Source of the DNA: DASYML01 sp036009045
Lineage (GTDB): Bacteria; Acidobacteriota; Blastocatellia; Pyrinomonadales; Pyrinomonadaceae
Length of the DNA stretch: 64,000 nucleotides
NCBI GenBank assembly: GCA_036009045.1
Contig: DASYML010000187.1
Span: 62,001-126,000, forward strand
Direction of reading: 5' to 3'
A program made the translations under genes and the position numbers. Positions 41,472 through 50,695 of this stretch are shown here, one piece after another; position 1 is the stretch's first letter, and the number at the start of each line of letters is the position of its first letter. The notes below the pieces were generated by a model. The model saw only the letters and a list, made by a program, of their open reading frames with translations, was not told the origin of the DNA and ran no database searches.

Positions 41472-41726
41472 TCATGCGCCGGAGTGGTCCGCCTCGTCTC
41501 CGGCGGTGTCGGGGCTGTCTCCGTCTTCGAGCTTGAAATAAACGCGCAGCGTCACCTGATACTGCAAGCCGCCCTGCTGCAAGCCGCCGCGCTGCTCCTC
41601 TACGACGAACCAGGAGAGGTTACGCAGGGTCTGCCGTGCGCGCGTGACCGCGACTTCGATGGCATGGCTGAAACTCTCGTATGAAGTGCCGACGATTTCT
41701 ACTCCCTTGAAGACGCTCTCGCTCAT
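41472..41726 (-). CDS. dodecin family flavin-binding protein
   Basis: 84 residues, slightly longer than the usual 65-70 because of an acidic tail. Core signature VFKGVEIVGTS, ARQTLRNLSWFVVEEQRG and YQVTLRVYFKLED; the Trp in LSWF stacks on flavin in known dodecins, which assemble as hollow dodecamers that store or buffer riboflavin or FMN. CGGAGGAG precedes the ATG. Confidence 0.85.
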   Translation of the reverse strand: MSESVFKGVEIVGTSYESFSHAIEVAVTRARQTLRNLSWFVVEEQRGGLQQGGLQYQVTLRVYFKLEDGDSPDTAGDEADHSGA

Positions 41727-42057
41727 CTGATGTTTCTCCTCCGAAGAAAAGCCCTCTCTCGCTCCGGGCCTGTAAGCTGCTGCACATAAATGGACCAGCG
41801 ATTCCTGTGGCCGATTGATCTATGGATGGAAGCGTGGACGCTAACATGCGCCCGTACGGGTGTCAAGATAGGCCCACGTCGCGCGTCTTTGACCCGACAC
41901 TCAGAGTTTGGCTCAACACACACAGAGAGCGGGCAAGAACCGGAATTTATCCGAAGAATCGGATGTTTCCCACTTCCTGCCCGCCCTCTGCTAGGAGCCC
42001 ACCTACCTGTTTGGCTAAACGTTTCGGAGGCGGCAAAGTTCCAATAAAATTTTGCCT
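41727..42057. other. intergenic region with a large hairpin
   Basis: About 330 bases without a gene. The stretch 41923-41990 folds into an extended stem (next entry). The rest shows nothing I can name. Confidence 0.5.
41923..41990. other. stable stem-loop, possible structured RNA or terminator
   Basis: CAGAGAGCGGGCAAGAA (41923-41939) pairs with 41974-41990 at 15 of 17 positions, and an inner CCG...CGG stem can add to it. No T-run on either side, so a standard intrinsic terminator is unlikely. It lies downstream of the SprT-like gene on the minus strand and upstream of the dodecin gene. Confidence 0.45.
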
Positions 42058-42792
42058 TCAGGCGGCGCGTGCGCGCGTCGTGTGGCGCTGGCGCGCGATG
42101 TGGTCCAACCACTCCTGAGCATCCCTGTAATGAGGAAAGCGTTGCTCTTCGGCCCGGAATGCGTTGGTGTGATAATAACGCCTGCCGTTGATGAGACGCG
42201 CGGGGTGCTTGATGTGCAGCATCTCGTGATAGAGGATATATTCGACGAACCATTCGGGCACGTCGCGCGCGTCCAGAGTCTTGCTGATGACGACCGTTTC
42301 GTGCGCGGCGTCGTGATGGCCCAGGATACGGCGCGTGCGACGCTGCGACCATGTGAGAGTAGGTTTCTCAATCTGCCTGTCGAAGTACTTGCGATTCAAA
42401 CGGTCGAACATCTTGTCCAGGTCGTACACACTGCCGCGCGCGGAGGAGATGACCTTGCGCCCGCGCCTGCGTCGCGCGATGTCCGAGGCGCGCAGGATTT
42501 GCGGCGAGTAGGCGTAATCCCTGTAGACGCGCTGATGTACTTCAGGGGTCGGCTTGGAAAGCAATTTGGCGACGAGGATAAAGGCCAGCGCGCGATGAAT
42601 ATTCTGCGGCGCGTCTTTGAAAATATCCGAGATGCGGACGTAGACTCTGCCCCCGCGCAGGCGAATCGTGTGATGCAGCCCCGCGTAAGGATAGAACTTG
42701 ACCTCTATCTCAGGAGTCTTGAGACTGCCGTTGCCAAGCTGGCGGAAGGCGTCAGTGAAAAGCGCTTTGAGATGATTGTTCGGTGGTGACAT
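42058..42792 (-). CDS. SprT-like zinc metalloprotein
   Basis: 244 residues. The zinc site YHEMLHIKHP with a third His in YHTNAFRAEEQRFPHY fits the SprT-like/gluzincin group; YDLDKMFDRLNRKYFDRQIEKP upstream is typical of SprT-like domains, and RRTRRILGHHD precedes it. The N-terminal 110 residues (VYVRISDIFKDAP) are shared by uncharacterised relatives. Some relatives cleave proteins cross-linked to DNA; here this is only a family hint. It ends in a basic tail. Confidence 0.72.
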   Translation of the reverse strand: MSPPNNHLKALFTDAFRQLGNGSLKTPEIEVKFYPYAGLHHTIRLRGGRVYVRISDIFKDAPQNIHRALAFILVAKLLSKPTPEVHQRVYRDYAYSPQILRASDIARRRRGRKVISSARGSVYDLDKMFDRLNRKYFDRQIEKPTLTWSQRRTRRILGHHDAAHETVVISKTLDARDVPEWFVEYILYHEMLHIKHPARLINGRRYYHTNAFRAEEQRFPHYRDAQEWLDHIARQRHTTRARAA

Positions 42793-43392
42793 TCGGACCC
42801 GCCCGCCTGTCCAAAACTGCTGGCTCTACAGCCACGAGCGTGGACTATCGCTCAAACAAAGGGATGCCGTCTTCGTCAAATTTTGGTGTCGCCGGAGCCT
42901 TTCGCGCCGGGATGGTAAAATTGCCCCGCTGCCGGGTTGATATTAGGGCGCATCAGCAGGGGCGTCAAATGATTGTTTTTAACTCCCCGCTAAGCTATTG
43001 AACCAGCACGAAATGAGCCGACGGAGCGCCCGACAAGCTTTCGTTGAAGTTTCAGGGCTTCATCGTAAGTCCTGTAAATGCTTCAACTTAGTTTGATTAT
43101 TGTGAGAGGGACGGTGGCTGTCCTGAGCTAAGTGCAAGCATTCGGGCTAATTAAACAAATTGAGCAAAATTGATAAACATATTGGCCTGTATCGTAAAAG
43201 AACGTTTGCAGGCGTGTTCCACAAGTTATATAATCTCAGAAGGGGTGGCCCGCCCGCCCGCAGGAGTGTTTATTCCTCAGAGGACGAAACGAAATCTTGA
43301 CAGGCCCTGAGTGGCAGTGTTATTGATTCTTGTGAGGCATTCTGTGGCGTTCTCGTGCCGTTTGTCTTCCCCGCGCTCAGTCCTTTAAGACG
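42793..43392. other. 600-base upstream region of hrcA
   Basis: No gene supported. It holds a good promoter (43206-43234) about 150 bases before hrcA. I searched for a CIRCE operator (TTAGCACTC-N9-GAGTGCTAA) and found none. The AT-rich part at 43130-43200 lies directly before the promoter. Confidence 0.55.
43206..43234 (+). promoter_or_regulatory. promoter of the hrcA-grpE-dnaK operon
   Basis: TTGCAG at 43206-43211, a 17-base spacer, TATAAT at 43229-43234. A long leader follows. Confidence 0.7.
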
Positions 43393-44514
43393 ATGACCAA
43401 TCGCAGTTCAGCTTTCCAAACTCTGACCACCACTATTCCCGACTCGCGCGGGCAGGCCATCTTGTCCGCCATCATCAGGGAACATCTAGTGACGGGCGAG
43501 CCTGTCGGGTCGCGGACCATCTCGGATCGTTTCGCGCACGCCTCCGGTTGGAGCAGCGCGACGATACGCAACGTGATGGGAGAGTTAGAGGAGTCAGGGC
43601 TGGTCGAGCAGCCGCACACCTCCGCCGGGCGCGTCCCGACAGATAAGGGCTATCGCTTTTACGTGGACCACATGCTCGGCGAATCGCGTTTGTCGAAGGC
43701 GGACCTGACGGCCATCAACGAGATGCTCGGCACTTCGCAATTCGACGGCGGTTCCGCGCCTGATCGTCTGATGGAGAAGACCTCGCATGTGCTCTCCGCT
43801 CTGTCTGAGAACGTAGGCATCGTCGTCTCGCCGTCTCTCGCGGACAATCGTTTACAGCACATAGAGTTTACGCATCTCTCCGATAATCGCATTCTGGTCG
43901 TGCTGGTCTCCGCCCCGAACATCATCTATAACAAAATCATTCGCGTCGAAGATGAGTTGAGCCAGGAAGAGTTAGAGCGGACGGCGCGTTATCTGAATAC
44001 GGAGTTCGGCGGCAAGAGCCTGGTCGCCATCAGGGCGGAGATTCTCGAACTGATGCGCGAAGAGAAGGCCCTCTATGACAAGTTGTTGATGAATGCGATG
44101 CTCCTGTGCAATCGCAGCCTGGAAGGCGAAGAGGCTTCGACCGGCGAGGTTTATGTTGACGGGGCTTCAAATATTCTGAGCAAGCCGGAGTTCGCCCACG
44201 CGGAAAGGATGCGCGAACTGTTCCGCATGTTCGAGGAGAAATCGCGCCTCATCAAAATCTTGAACGAGTGCGTCGCGCGCGATCAATTGTTTCCGGGCGA
44301 GGTGCAGGTCATCATCGGGCGTGAACATCAGACGCCCTCGATGCAGAATTGCTCATTGATTACCGCGCCCTACCGGATAGGCTCCGGCGAGGTCGTGGGA
44401 ACCATCGGCGTCGTTGGTCCAATGCGTATGGAGTACGCGCGCATGATGACGGTCGTCAACCACGTCGCGCGTCTCATAGAGCGTATGCTCCGTGAGGAAA
44501 GCTCGCACAGCTAA
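43393..44514 (+). CDS. hrcA: heat-inducible transcription repressor HrcA
   Basis: 373 residues. Winged-helix N-terminus (SRGQAILSAIIREHLVTGEPVGSRTISDRF, ATIRNVMGELEESGLVEQPHTSAGRVPTDKGYRFYVD) and the GAF-like ligand or GroEL-sensing domain, ending in GVVGPMRMEYARMM. It normally binds CIRCE sites and is folded by GroEL. It heads the grpE-dnaK-dnaJ cluster, as in many phyla, but no CIRCE is visible here. Confidence 0.95.
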   Translation: MTNRSSAFQTLTTTIPDSRGQAILSAIIREHLVTGEPVGSRTISDRFAHASGWSSATIRNVMGELEESGLVEQPHTSAGRVPTDKGYRFYVDHMLGESRLSKADLTAINEMLGTSQFDGGSAPDRLMEKTSHVLSALSENVGIVVSPSLADNRLQHIEFTHLSDNRILVVLVSAPNIIYNKIIRVEDELSQEELERTARYLNTEFGGKSLVAIRAEILELMREEKALYDKLLMNAMLLCNRSLEGEEASTGEVYVDGASNILSKPEFAHAERMRELFRMFEEKSRLIKILNECVARDQLFPGEVQVIIGREHQTPSMQNCSLITAPYRIGSGEVVGTIGVVGPMRMEYARMMTVVNHVARLIERMLREESSHS

Positions 44515-44592
44515 GTGGGGTTCAAGCCCGCAGGCTTGCGCCGTGAATCGCGTTATTTGCTTAAGTCTTAATGCTGAGGATTTAAAGGGAAC

Positions 44593-45501
44593 ATGATCGC
44601 TGACAATAATAGACCGAAAGCCAATCGCATTCCGGTGCGTTTCGTGGAAGAAGAAGAATCTCTCACGACCAAAGCAGAGGAGAGCCGCGAGCAAGACACG
44701 CCCGTTGCTCGTCAGAATGATGAGACGGAGTTGACGCCGGAGGAACTCGGTCGCGCTTCGAGTTATGAGGGCGAGACGGAGATGCAGCGCCGGATTAATC
44801 GCGGAGATGAAGAGGACGCCGGGCGCGCGGATGAGACAGACACGGCTGGCGGCCCGCCGCTCTCCGAGACGCCGGAGCATCGTGAAGATCAGGACGAATC
44901 AGGGGCCGGTCCGAAGCGTCCGGGCGTCACGACGGATGACAATAATGGTCCGGGCGCGCAGACACGCACGGCTTCGAGTCCTACAGCTGCCGCAGCCGCC
45001 GGTCCAATGATGGCCGAACTGGTGGCGACACGCGCCGAACTGAAAAGAATAGAGGCCGAGCGCGCGGACCTGCTGGACAAACTGGCGCGTCGCCAGGCCG
45101 ACTTTGAAAATTATCGCAAGCGTCTCGAACGTGAGCGCGGCGAGATGTACACACGCACCGTCGGCGACATCGTCAGCAAACTGCTGCCAGTGTTGGATAA
45201 CTTGCGTCGCGCTGTTGACGCGGAAGCCTCCGTCGAAGCCAGCGAGTCTGAAGAGTTTCGCAGATTTCTGCATGGCGTCGAACTGATTGATAAGCAGTTG
45301 AACGACGTGCTCGGCGGTCTGGGCTTGCAGCCCGTAGAGGCTGTGGGCCAATTATTCGACCCGCATGTGCATGAGGCCGTGGCTACCGAAAGCTCTGACG
45401 AATACGAACCGGACACAGTGGTCCAGGAACTCGCGCGCGGATACAGGCTTGGCGAAAGACTCCTGCGCCCGGCGATGGTCAAGGTCGCCACCAAGGAGTA
45501 G
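44593..45501 (+). CDS. grpE: nucleotide exchange factor GrpE with long acidic N-terminus
   Basis: 302 residues, about 100 more than usual. The first 135 are acidic and low-complexity (many Glu, Asp, Gly and Thr). The coiled-coil dimer region and the DnaK-contacting beta domain follow (FENYRKRLERER, LLPVLDNLRRAV, LFDPHVHEAV, GYRLGERLLRPAMVKV). GrpE opens the DnaK nucleotide cleft. It is 78 bases after hrcA. Confidence 0.94.
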   Translation: MIADNNRPKANRIPVRFVEEEESLTTKAEESREQDTPVARQNDETELTPEELGRASSYEGETEMQRRINRGDEEDAGRADETDTAGGPPLSETPEHREDQDESGAGPKRPGVTTDDNNGPGAQTRTASSPTAAAAAGPMMAELVATRAELKRIEAERADLLDKLARRQADFENYRKRLERERGEMYTRTVGDIVSKLLPVLDNLRRAVDAEASVEASESEEFRRFLHGVELIDKQLNDVLGGLGLQPVEAVGQLFDPHVHEAVATESSDEYEPDTVVQELARGYRLGERLLRPAMVKVATKE

Positions 45502-45591
45502 CTCCCAGGCTCTTCTTCTTCTAACCAACCCCACCCACCCACGGTCATTCGACCGCACACAGAAGTCCAGCACCGGACAGGTAAAAAACTT

Positions 45592-47430
45592 ATGGGAAAA
45601 GTAATCGGAATAGACTTAGGCACGACCAACTGTTGTGTCGCCGTTCTCGAAGCAGGAGCGGTCCAGATTATTCCCAACAAGGAAGGCGGGCGCACGACCC
45701 CCTCTGTCGTTGGCTTTACGGACAAGGGCGAGCGCCTTGTCGGCCAGATTGCCAAGCGGCAGGCCGTCACCAATGCGGCGAACACGGTCTACGCGGTCAA
45801 GCGTCTCATCGGTCGCAAGTTCAACTCGCAGGAGGCTTCGCGGATGCGCGAGTCTTCGCCCTTCGAGATAGTTGATTCGCAGAACGGCGATGGACGCATA
45901 CGCGTGCAGGGACGCACCTACAGCCCGCCGGAAATCTCCGGCATCGTCCTTCAACGCCTCAAGGCCGCCGCAGAAGATTTTCTCGGCGAGGCCGTGACCG
46001 ATGCCATCATCACCGTCCCCGCTTACTTTGACGATTCGCAGCGACAGGCGACGAAGGATGCTGGCAAGATAGCCGGTCTCAAAGTCGAGCGCATCATCAA
46101 CGAGCCGACAGCCGCCGCGCTCGCTTACGGTCTCGGCAAGTCTGAGTCCGAACGCATCGCCGTCTATGACCTCGGCGGCGGCACGTTCGATATTTCGATC
46201 TTAGAGATGAACGACGGCGTCTTTGAAGTCCTCTCGACTTCGGGCAATACCTTTCTCGGCGGTGAGGATTTCGACGACCGCATCATTGATTGGATGTCCG
46301 AGCAGTTCCGCGAAGAGACGGGGATAGATTTGCGTCAGGACCGTCTCGCGCTGCAACGCTTGAAGGAAGCGGCGGAGCGCGCCAAGTGCGAGCTTTCATC
46401 CGTCAACGAGACCAACATCAACCTGCCCTTCATCGCCGCAGACGAGTCCGGGCCGAAGCACTTTAACAAGGCTCTCACGCGCGAGAAGTTTGAATCGCTC
46501 GTCGCTGATTTAGTTGAACAGACGGTCGAGCCGTGCCAGAAGGCTCTGTGGGATGCGAAGCTGCAACCGAGCGACGTTGACAAAGTGATTCTCGTCGGCG
46601 GGCAGACGCGCTCGCCCATCGTCGCGCGCACGGTGCTGGAGATTTTCGGCAAGGCTCCTTCCGCAGAAATTAACCCGGATGAGGTCGTGGCGATGGGCGC
46701 TGCCATACAGGGCGCAGTGCTCACGGGCGACATCAAGGATATAGTCCTGCTAGATGTCTTGCCGCTCAGCCTGGGCCTGGAAACGAAGGGTGGTCTCTTC
46801 ACCAAGATTATAGAGCGCAACTCTACCATCCCTTTGCGCGAGAGCCGTGTCTTCACGACCGTGGCGGACAACCAGGCTTCAGTTGAGATACACGTCCTGC
46901 AAGGCGAGCGCGAGATCGCGGGGGCCAATCGCTCGCTCGCTAAATTCGAGTTGGTGGGCATCCCTCCTAACCCGCGCGGCGTCCCGCAGATCGAAGTCTC
47001 GTTTGAAGTTGACGCGAGCGGCATCGTCTCCGTCTCGGCCAAAGACAAGACGACCGGGCGCGCGCAGCAGGTCCACATCACGCCGACTTCCGGCCTCTCA
47101 CCGGATGAGATAGAGCAACTGATTCGAGAGGCGGAAAACTTCGCTGACTCAGACCATCGCACCAAAGAACTCATCGCGATGCGCAACAAGCTGGACAGCC
47201 TCATGCGTAACACACAGCGCGCGTACATAGAGTTTGGCTCCGCGCTTTCGGATAATGACCGCCGCAACGGCAGGCGCGTGCTCAGCGATGCCGAATCGGT
47301 CCTCAAATCCGACGACCAGGAAAAGCTCAGCCAGGCGCTCGAACTGGTCGAGCAGGTCGCGGCCCAACTCACCAACGCCATGTTCAACTCCGTCAGCGCC
47401 GATTCGGGAGTCGAAGAGGTAAGTAAATAA
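45592..47430 (+). CDS. dnaK: molecular chaperone DnaK (Hsp70)
   Basis: 612 residues. Phosphate loop GIDLGTTNCCVAVLE, VPAYFDDSQRQATKDAG, INEPTAAALAYGL, IAVYDLGGGTFDISIL and the linker DVLPLSLGLET are classical. The C-terminal lid is somewhat shorter than E. coli DnaK and ends without the EEVKD-type tail. It folds client proteins with DnaJ and GrpE. The heptamer element follows one base after the stop. Confidence 0.96.
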   Translation: MGKVIGIDLGTTNCCVAVLEAGAVQIIPNKEGGRTTPSVVGFTDKGERLVGQIAKRQAVTNAANTVYAVKRLIGRKFNSQEASRMRESSPFEIVDSQNGDGRIRVQGRTYSPPEISGIVLQRLKAAAEDFLGEAVTDAIITVPAYFDDSQRQATKDAGKIAGLKVERIINEPTAAALAYGLGKSESERIAVYDLGGGTFDISILEMNDGVFEVLSTSGNTFLGGEDFDDRIIDWMSEQFREETGIDLRQDRLALQRLKEAAERAKCELSSVNETNINLPFIAADESGPKHFNKALTREKFESLVADLVEQTVEPCQKALWDAKLQPSDVDKVILVGGQTRSPIVARTVLEIFGKAPSAEINPDEVVAMGAAIQGAVLTGDIKDIVLLDVLPLSLGLETKGGLFTKIIERNSTIPLRESRVFTTVADNQASVEIHVLQGEREIAGANRSLAKFELVGIPPNPRGVPQIEVSFEVDASGIVSVSAKDKTTGRAQQVHITPTSGLSPDEIEQLIREAENFADSDHRTKELIAMRNKLDSLMRNTQRAYIEFGSALSDNDRRNGRRVLSDAESVLKSDDQEKLSQALELVEQVAAQLTNAMFNSVSADSGVEEVSK

Positions 47431-47506
47431 GAAGAGGCTGGAGGTTAGAGGCTAGTAAAGACATCTGTTTTTCACCAGCCTCCAGCCTCTAACCGCCAGC
47501 CTCTCA
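47431..47506. repeat. heptamer hairpin, word GAGGCTG/TTAGAGG
   Basis: Between dnaK and dnaJ. The loop TAGTAAAGACATCTGTTTTT is like the loop of the element at 48702. Confidence 0.88.
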
Positions 47507-47567
47507 TTTGCTGTGTGCTCGTCGCTTATACTAAGATGGGTGTTGAAAGGGTATTGATGAGAGTTAG

Positions 47568-48698
47568 ATGAGCAAACGCGATTATTACGAAATTTTGGGT
47601 GTCAGCCAGACGGCCACGGATCAGGAAATCAAGAGCGCCTACCGTCGTCTCGCGGTGCGTTATCATCCAGATAAGAATCCGGGTGATGAGGAAGCCGAAA
47701 ACAAATTCAAAGAGGCAGCGGAGGCATATTCCGTCCTCTCGGATGCAGGGCAACGCGGGCGCTATGACCGCTTCGGCCATGCGGGCGTGTCGAGCAGTGC
47801 CGCTTCGGCGGGCTGGGGTACGCCCGGCTTCGGCGGTATCGAAGACATCCTGGGCGACCTCTTCGGCTTCGGAGATGTCTTTGGCGGGCAGGGTCGCGGC
47901 GGGGCCGGGGGCGCGCGCAGGACTACCGCGCAAAGAGGCTCGGACCTGCGCTACGATCTGGAAATCTCTCTGGAAGAGGCGGCGGCTGGCATGACTGCGA
48001 GCCTGCGTATTCCGCGTCTCGAATCCTGCGACGATTGCAAAGGCTCCGGCGCTGCCGAAGGCACGCAGCCGGAAAGCTGCCAGACCTGCGCCGGGATGGG
48101 CCAGGTCCGTTATCAGCAGGGCTTCTTCTCCGTCGCCCGCACTTGCAGCACCTGTCGAGGCACTGGTCGCATCATTCGTAATCCGTGCCAGACGTGCAAG
48201 GGCGCAGGCCGCGTCGAAAAAGAGAGGACGATGGAGGTCAAGATTCCTGCGGGAGTCGAGACAGGTTCGCGCCTGCGCGTGCAGGGCGAAGGCGAGTCCG
48301 GCATGCAGGGTGGACCATCCGGCGATCTTTACGTCGTCATACATGTCCATGAGCACGAACAGTTCGAGCGACAGGGAAGCCATCTCTACACCACCGTGCC
48401 CGTTACCTTCGCACAGGCCGCACTCGGCGCGGAAATCAACGTCAAGACTCTCAACGGTCAGAAGCCGTACAAGATTCCTGCGGGCACACAGAGCGGACAG
48501 GATTTTCGTCTGAGGGGCGAGGGTCTGCCCGTCCTCGGCGGACGCGGGCGCGGCGACCTCATCTTCATCGTCAAGGTCATCACCCCGACCACGCTGACAC
48601 GCGAACAAAGGCGTCTGCTCGAACAACTCTCCGAAATAGAAACCAAGGACCTGGAAGACAAGGGTCTCATGGATAAGGTCCGCAACATGTTCGGATGA
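47568..48698 (+). CDS. dnaJ: molecular chaperone DnaJ
   Basis: 376 residues. J domain with YHPDKNPG, a Gly/Phe-rich linker (GFGGIEDILGDLFGFGDVFGG), four zinc repeats (CDDCKGSG, CQTCAGMG, CSTCRGTG, CQTCKGAG) and the C-terminal client domain. It stimulates DnaK ATP hydrolysis. Although 137 bases and a hairpin separate it from dnaK, the order indicates a shared operon. Confidence 0.96.
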   Translation: MSKRDYYEILGVSQTATDQEIKSAYRRLAVRYHPDKNPGDEEAENKFKEAAEAYSVLSDAGQRGRYDRFGHAGVSSSAASAGWGTPGFGGIEDILGDLFGFGDVFGGQGRGGAGGARRTTAQRGSDLRYDLEISLEEAAAGMTASLRIPRLESCDDCKGSGAAEGTQPESCQTCAGMGQVRYQQGFFSVARTCSTCRGTGRIIRNPCQTCKGAGRVEKERTMEVKIPAGVETGSRLRVQGEGESGMQGGPSGDLYVVIHVHEHEQFERQGSHLYTTVPVTFAQAALGAEINVKTLNGQKPYKIPAGTQSGQDFRLRGEGLPVLGGRGRGDLIFIVKVITPTTLTREQRRLLEQLSEIETKDLEDKGLMDKVRNMFG

Positions 48699-48701
48699 TA
48701 A

Positions 48702-48796
48702 GGACAAAGGCTGGAGGCTAGAGGCTAGTAAAGAACTGTTGTCTTTCACTAGCCTCTCACCTCTGACCTCTTTTCCCATCCTCCAGCCTCTGTCTT
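48702..48796. repeat. heptamer hairpin, word GAGGCTA/GAGGCTG
   Basis: Downstream of dnaJ. The right arm is longer (agcctctcacctctgacctc) and includes a degenerate continuation. Confidence 0.88.
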
Positions 48797-49031
48797 CGTT
48801 GTTCCGCAATCATACAAGCGGCTCAGACAAGGTATGAAGACGCTGTCTCATAATTGTTCACAACGGGTCTCGCAATAATCCCGCAATAATCGCTATCTCA
48901 AAGTAAAGAAGAGCGTTCGCCTCTTTGCGTCTCTCTCTCAACGCTGCGGCATGTGTGTTGCTCAGACAATCTATGATTTTGGAAATCTTTGACTCTCCCG
49001 GAATCTGAGAAACCTGTTTGGAGCATAAAAG

Positions 49032-49397
49032 ATGAGACACAAACACCTCGCAGCAATTTTCGCGGCCCTTCTCTTAACCTTCTCTGCCACAGCCGCGCGC
49101 GCCGCATCCGGCGGCGATGACGGCAAGGACACAGACACGCGGCTGGTCAACGCCAAAGTGGTCGAGGTGACGGACGAGCACATCTCTGTGATGGCCCAGA
49201 CGGGCGTTGAGCATGTCATCGCGATTAACCGCGCGGATACGAATGTGACTATCGAAGGACGCGTCGTTTCGCTCAAGGATGTGCGTGAGGGTGATGTGAT
49301 TACGATTGACCTTGACGCTCAGAAGCGCGTCAAGTTTGCGAAGAATATAGCCATCCGCTCCTCTGAAGGGTCAGAGGTCGCACGGAATCGCCGGTGA
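49032..49397 (+). CDS. secreted small beta-rich protein, unknown function
   Basis: 121 residues. A signal peptide (MRHKHLAAIFAALLLTFSATAARA) and then a small beta domain with alternating hydrophobics (AKVVEVTDEHISVMAQ, VIAINRADTNVTIEGR, LKDVREGDVITIDL), as in OB-fold or DUF5666-type exported proteins. No enzyme motif. It follows an AT-rich spacer and ends before a strong terminator, so it is transcribed alone. Family assignment is tentative. Confidence 0.72.
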   Translation: MRHKHLAAIFAALLLTFSATAARAASGGDDGKDTDTRLVNAKVVEVTDEHISVMAQTGVEHVIAINRADTNVTIEGRVVSLKDVREGDVITIDLDAQKRVKFAKNIAIRSSEGSEVARNRR

Positions 49398-49451
49398 CTG
49401 GTCCAGATATTCTTTACCGAATATCGCCTCGTGGACCTTTGCTGGCGCAAT

Positions 49452-49494
49452 AGAGCCGCTTTGCTTTGATCGGCAAAGCGGCTCTAGCATTTTA
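49452..49494. terminator. bidirectional intrinsic terminator
   Basis: A perfect 13-bp stem, AGAGCCGCTTTGC with its complement at 49473-49485, and an 8-base loop, followed by ATTTT. It separates convergent genes (the secreted protein and tsaD). Confidence 0.85.
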
Positions 49495-49530
49495 GGCAGC
49501 GCTTATCAGAAGGCTCTCGCTCGAAAACTT

Positions 49531-50607
49531 TTATAACCTGTAACGAACACGGCTGCGACGCAGCGCCTCGTCTTCGACATCAACATTTTGCAGCCGCAAA
49601 GAGACATCCGCATTGAGGTCCAGCCCCGCGCGCTCGCCAGCCTTTAACTTGACTGTCCCGGCGGCGGCGATCATGGCCGCGTTGTCCGTCGAGAGATGCA
49701 TCGAAGGGAAATAGACAGGCAGCCCCAAACGCTCAGCCGCTTCCTGCGCCGCGCCCCTGAGCGCCTGGTTGCAGGCCACACCGCCCGCGACGATGAGCGT
49801 GCGCGGGTGATGTTCCAACGCCAAACGCTCCATCGTTCCGACCAGCGAGCGCACGACGACGCTTTGAAAGCTGGCGCACAAATCCTTGATGGCCTGTGAA
49901 GGTTCCTCTCCATCCGCGACCGCCTTCAGCCCCGTTTCGCGGACGTGCTTGGAGACGGCGGTCTTCAACCCGCTGAAACTAAAATCGGGTCGCCCGTCGC
50001 CCATCCTGGGCACCGCGAAATGCACCGCGCGTGGATTCCCCTCGCGCGCCAGCCGCTCTATAATTGGACCACCCGGATAACTCAGCCCCAGCATCTTCGC
50101 CACCTTGTCGAAAGCCTCGCCCGCCGCGTCATCCCTCGTCCGCGCCACCACCTTGTACTTGCACGGCTCCGGCACCAGAAAGAGATTCGTGTGCCCGCCG
50201 GAGACGATCAGTGCCAGCGCCGGATAGTTGACCGGCGGGTTCTCGAACACGACGGAATAGATGTGTCCCTCTATGTGATTGACGCCGACGAGCGGCTTGT
50301 CGAGAGCGAAAGCCATCGCCTTGGCATACGAGACACCGACGAGCAATGACCCGACCAATCCTGGTCCAATTGTGACGGCGATGCCGTCCAGTTGCTCCTG
50401 CTCAACACGAGCGCGCGCCAGAGCCTCCACGACCACCGGCACAATCTTGTCCAGATGCTCGCGCGAGGCCAGTTCCGGCACAACCCCGCCAAAGCGTTTA
50501 TGCGTCTCGATCTGCGACGCGATGACAGACGAAACCATCTCGCGCCCATCCCTCACGACAGCCGCCGCCGTTTCATCACAAGAACTCTCGATTCCAAGTA
50601 CAAGCAT
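49531..50607 (-). CDS. tsaD: tRNA N6-adenosine threonylcarbamoyltransferase
   Basis: 358 residues of the Kae1/TsaD family. It moves threonylcarbamoyl to A37 of ANN-reading tRNAs. Metal ligands are in VNHIEGHIYSV; LIVSGGHTNL, FSFSGLKTAV and VAGGVACNQALR (nucleotide site) follow. N-terminal GIESSCDETAAAVV is conserved. tsaE lies 8 kb away in this window. Directly upstream is a heptamer hairpin and no visible ribosome-binding site. Confidence 0.96.
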   Translation of the reverse strand: MLVLGIESSCDETAAAVVRDGREMVSSVIASQIETHKRFGGVVPELASREHLDKIVPVVVEALARARVEQEQLDGIAVTIGPGLVGSLLVGVSYAKAMAFALDKPLVGVNHIEGHIYSVVFENPPVNYPALALIVSGGHTNLFLVPEPCKYKVVARTRDDAAGEAFDKVAKMLGLSYPGGPIIERLAREGNPRAVHFAVPRMGDGRPDFSFSGLKTAVSKHVRETGLKAVADGEEPSQAIKDLCASFQSVVVRSLVGTMERLALEHHPRTLIVAGGVACNQALRGAAQEAAERLGLPVYFPSMHLSTDNAAMIAAAGTVKLKAGERAGLDLNADVSLRLQNVDVEDEALRRSRVRYRL

Positions 50608-50612
50608 AAAAA

Positions 50613-50693
50613 TTTAGAGGCTAGAGGCTGGAGACTGGAGGCTAGTTAAAAACCTTGCTGCTTTGACTAGCCTCCAGTCTCCAGCCTCTAATC
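50613..50693. repeat. heptamer hairpin, word GAGGCTG/GAGACTG
   Basis: Between rsmD (ends 50696) and tsaD. The loop is nearly that of the element at 7555, 43 kb away. Confidence 0.92.
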
Positions 50694-50695
50694 TA

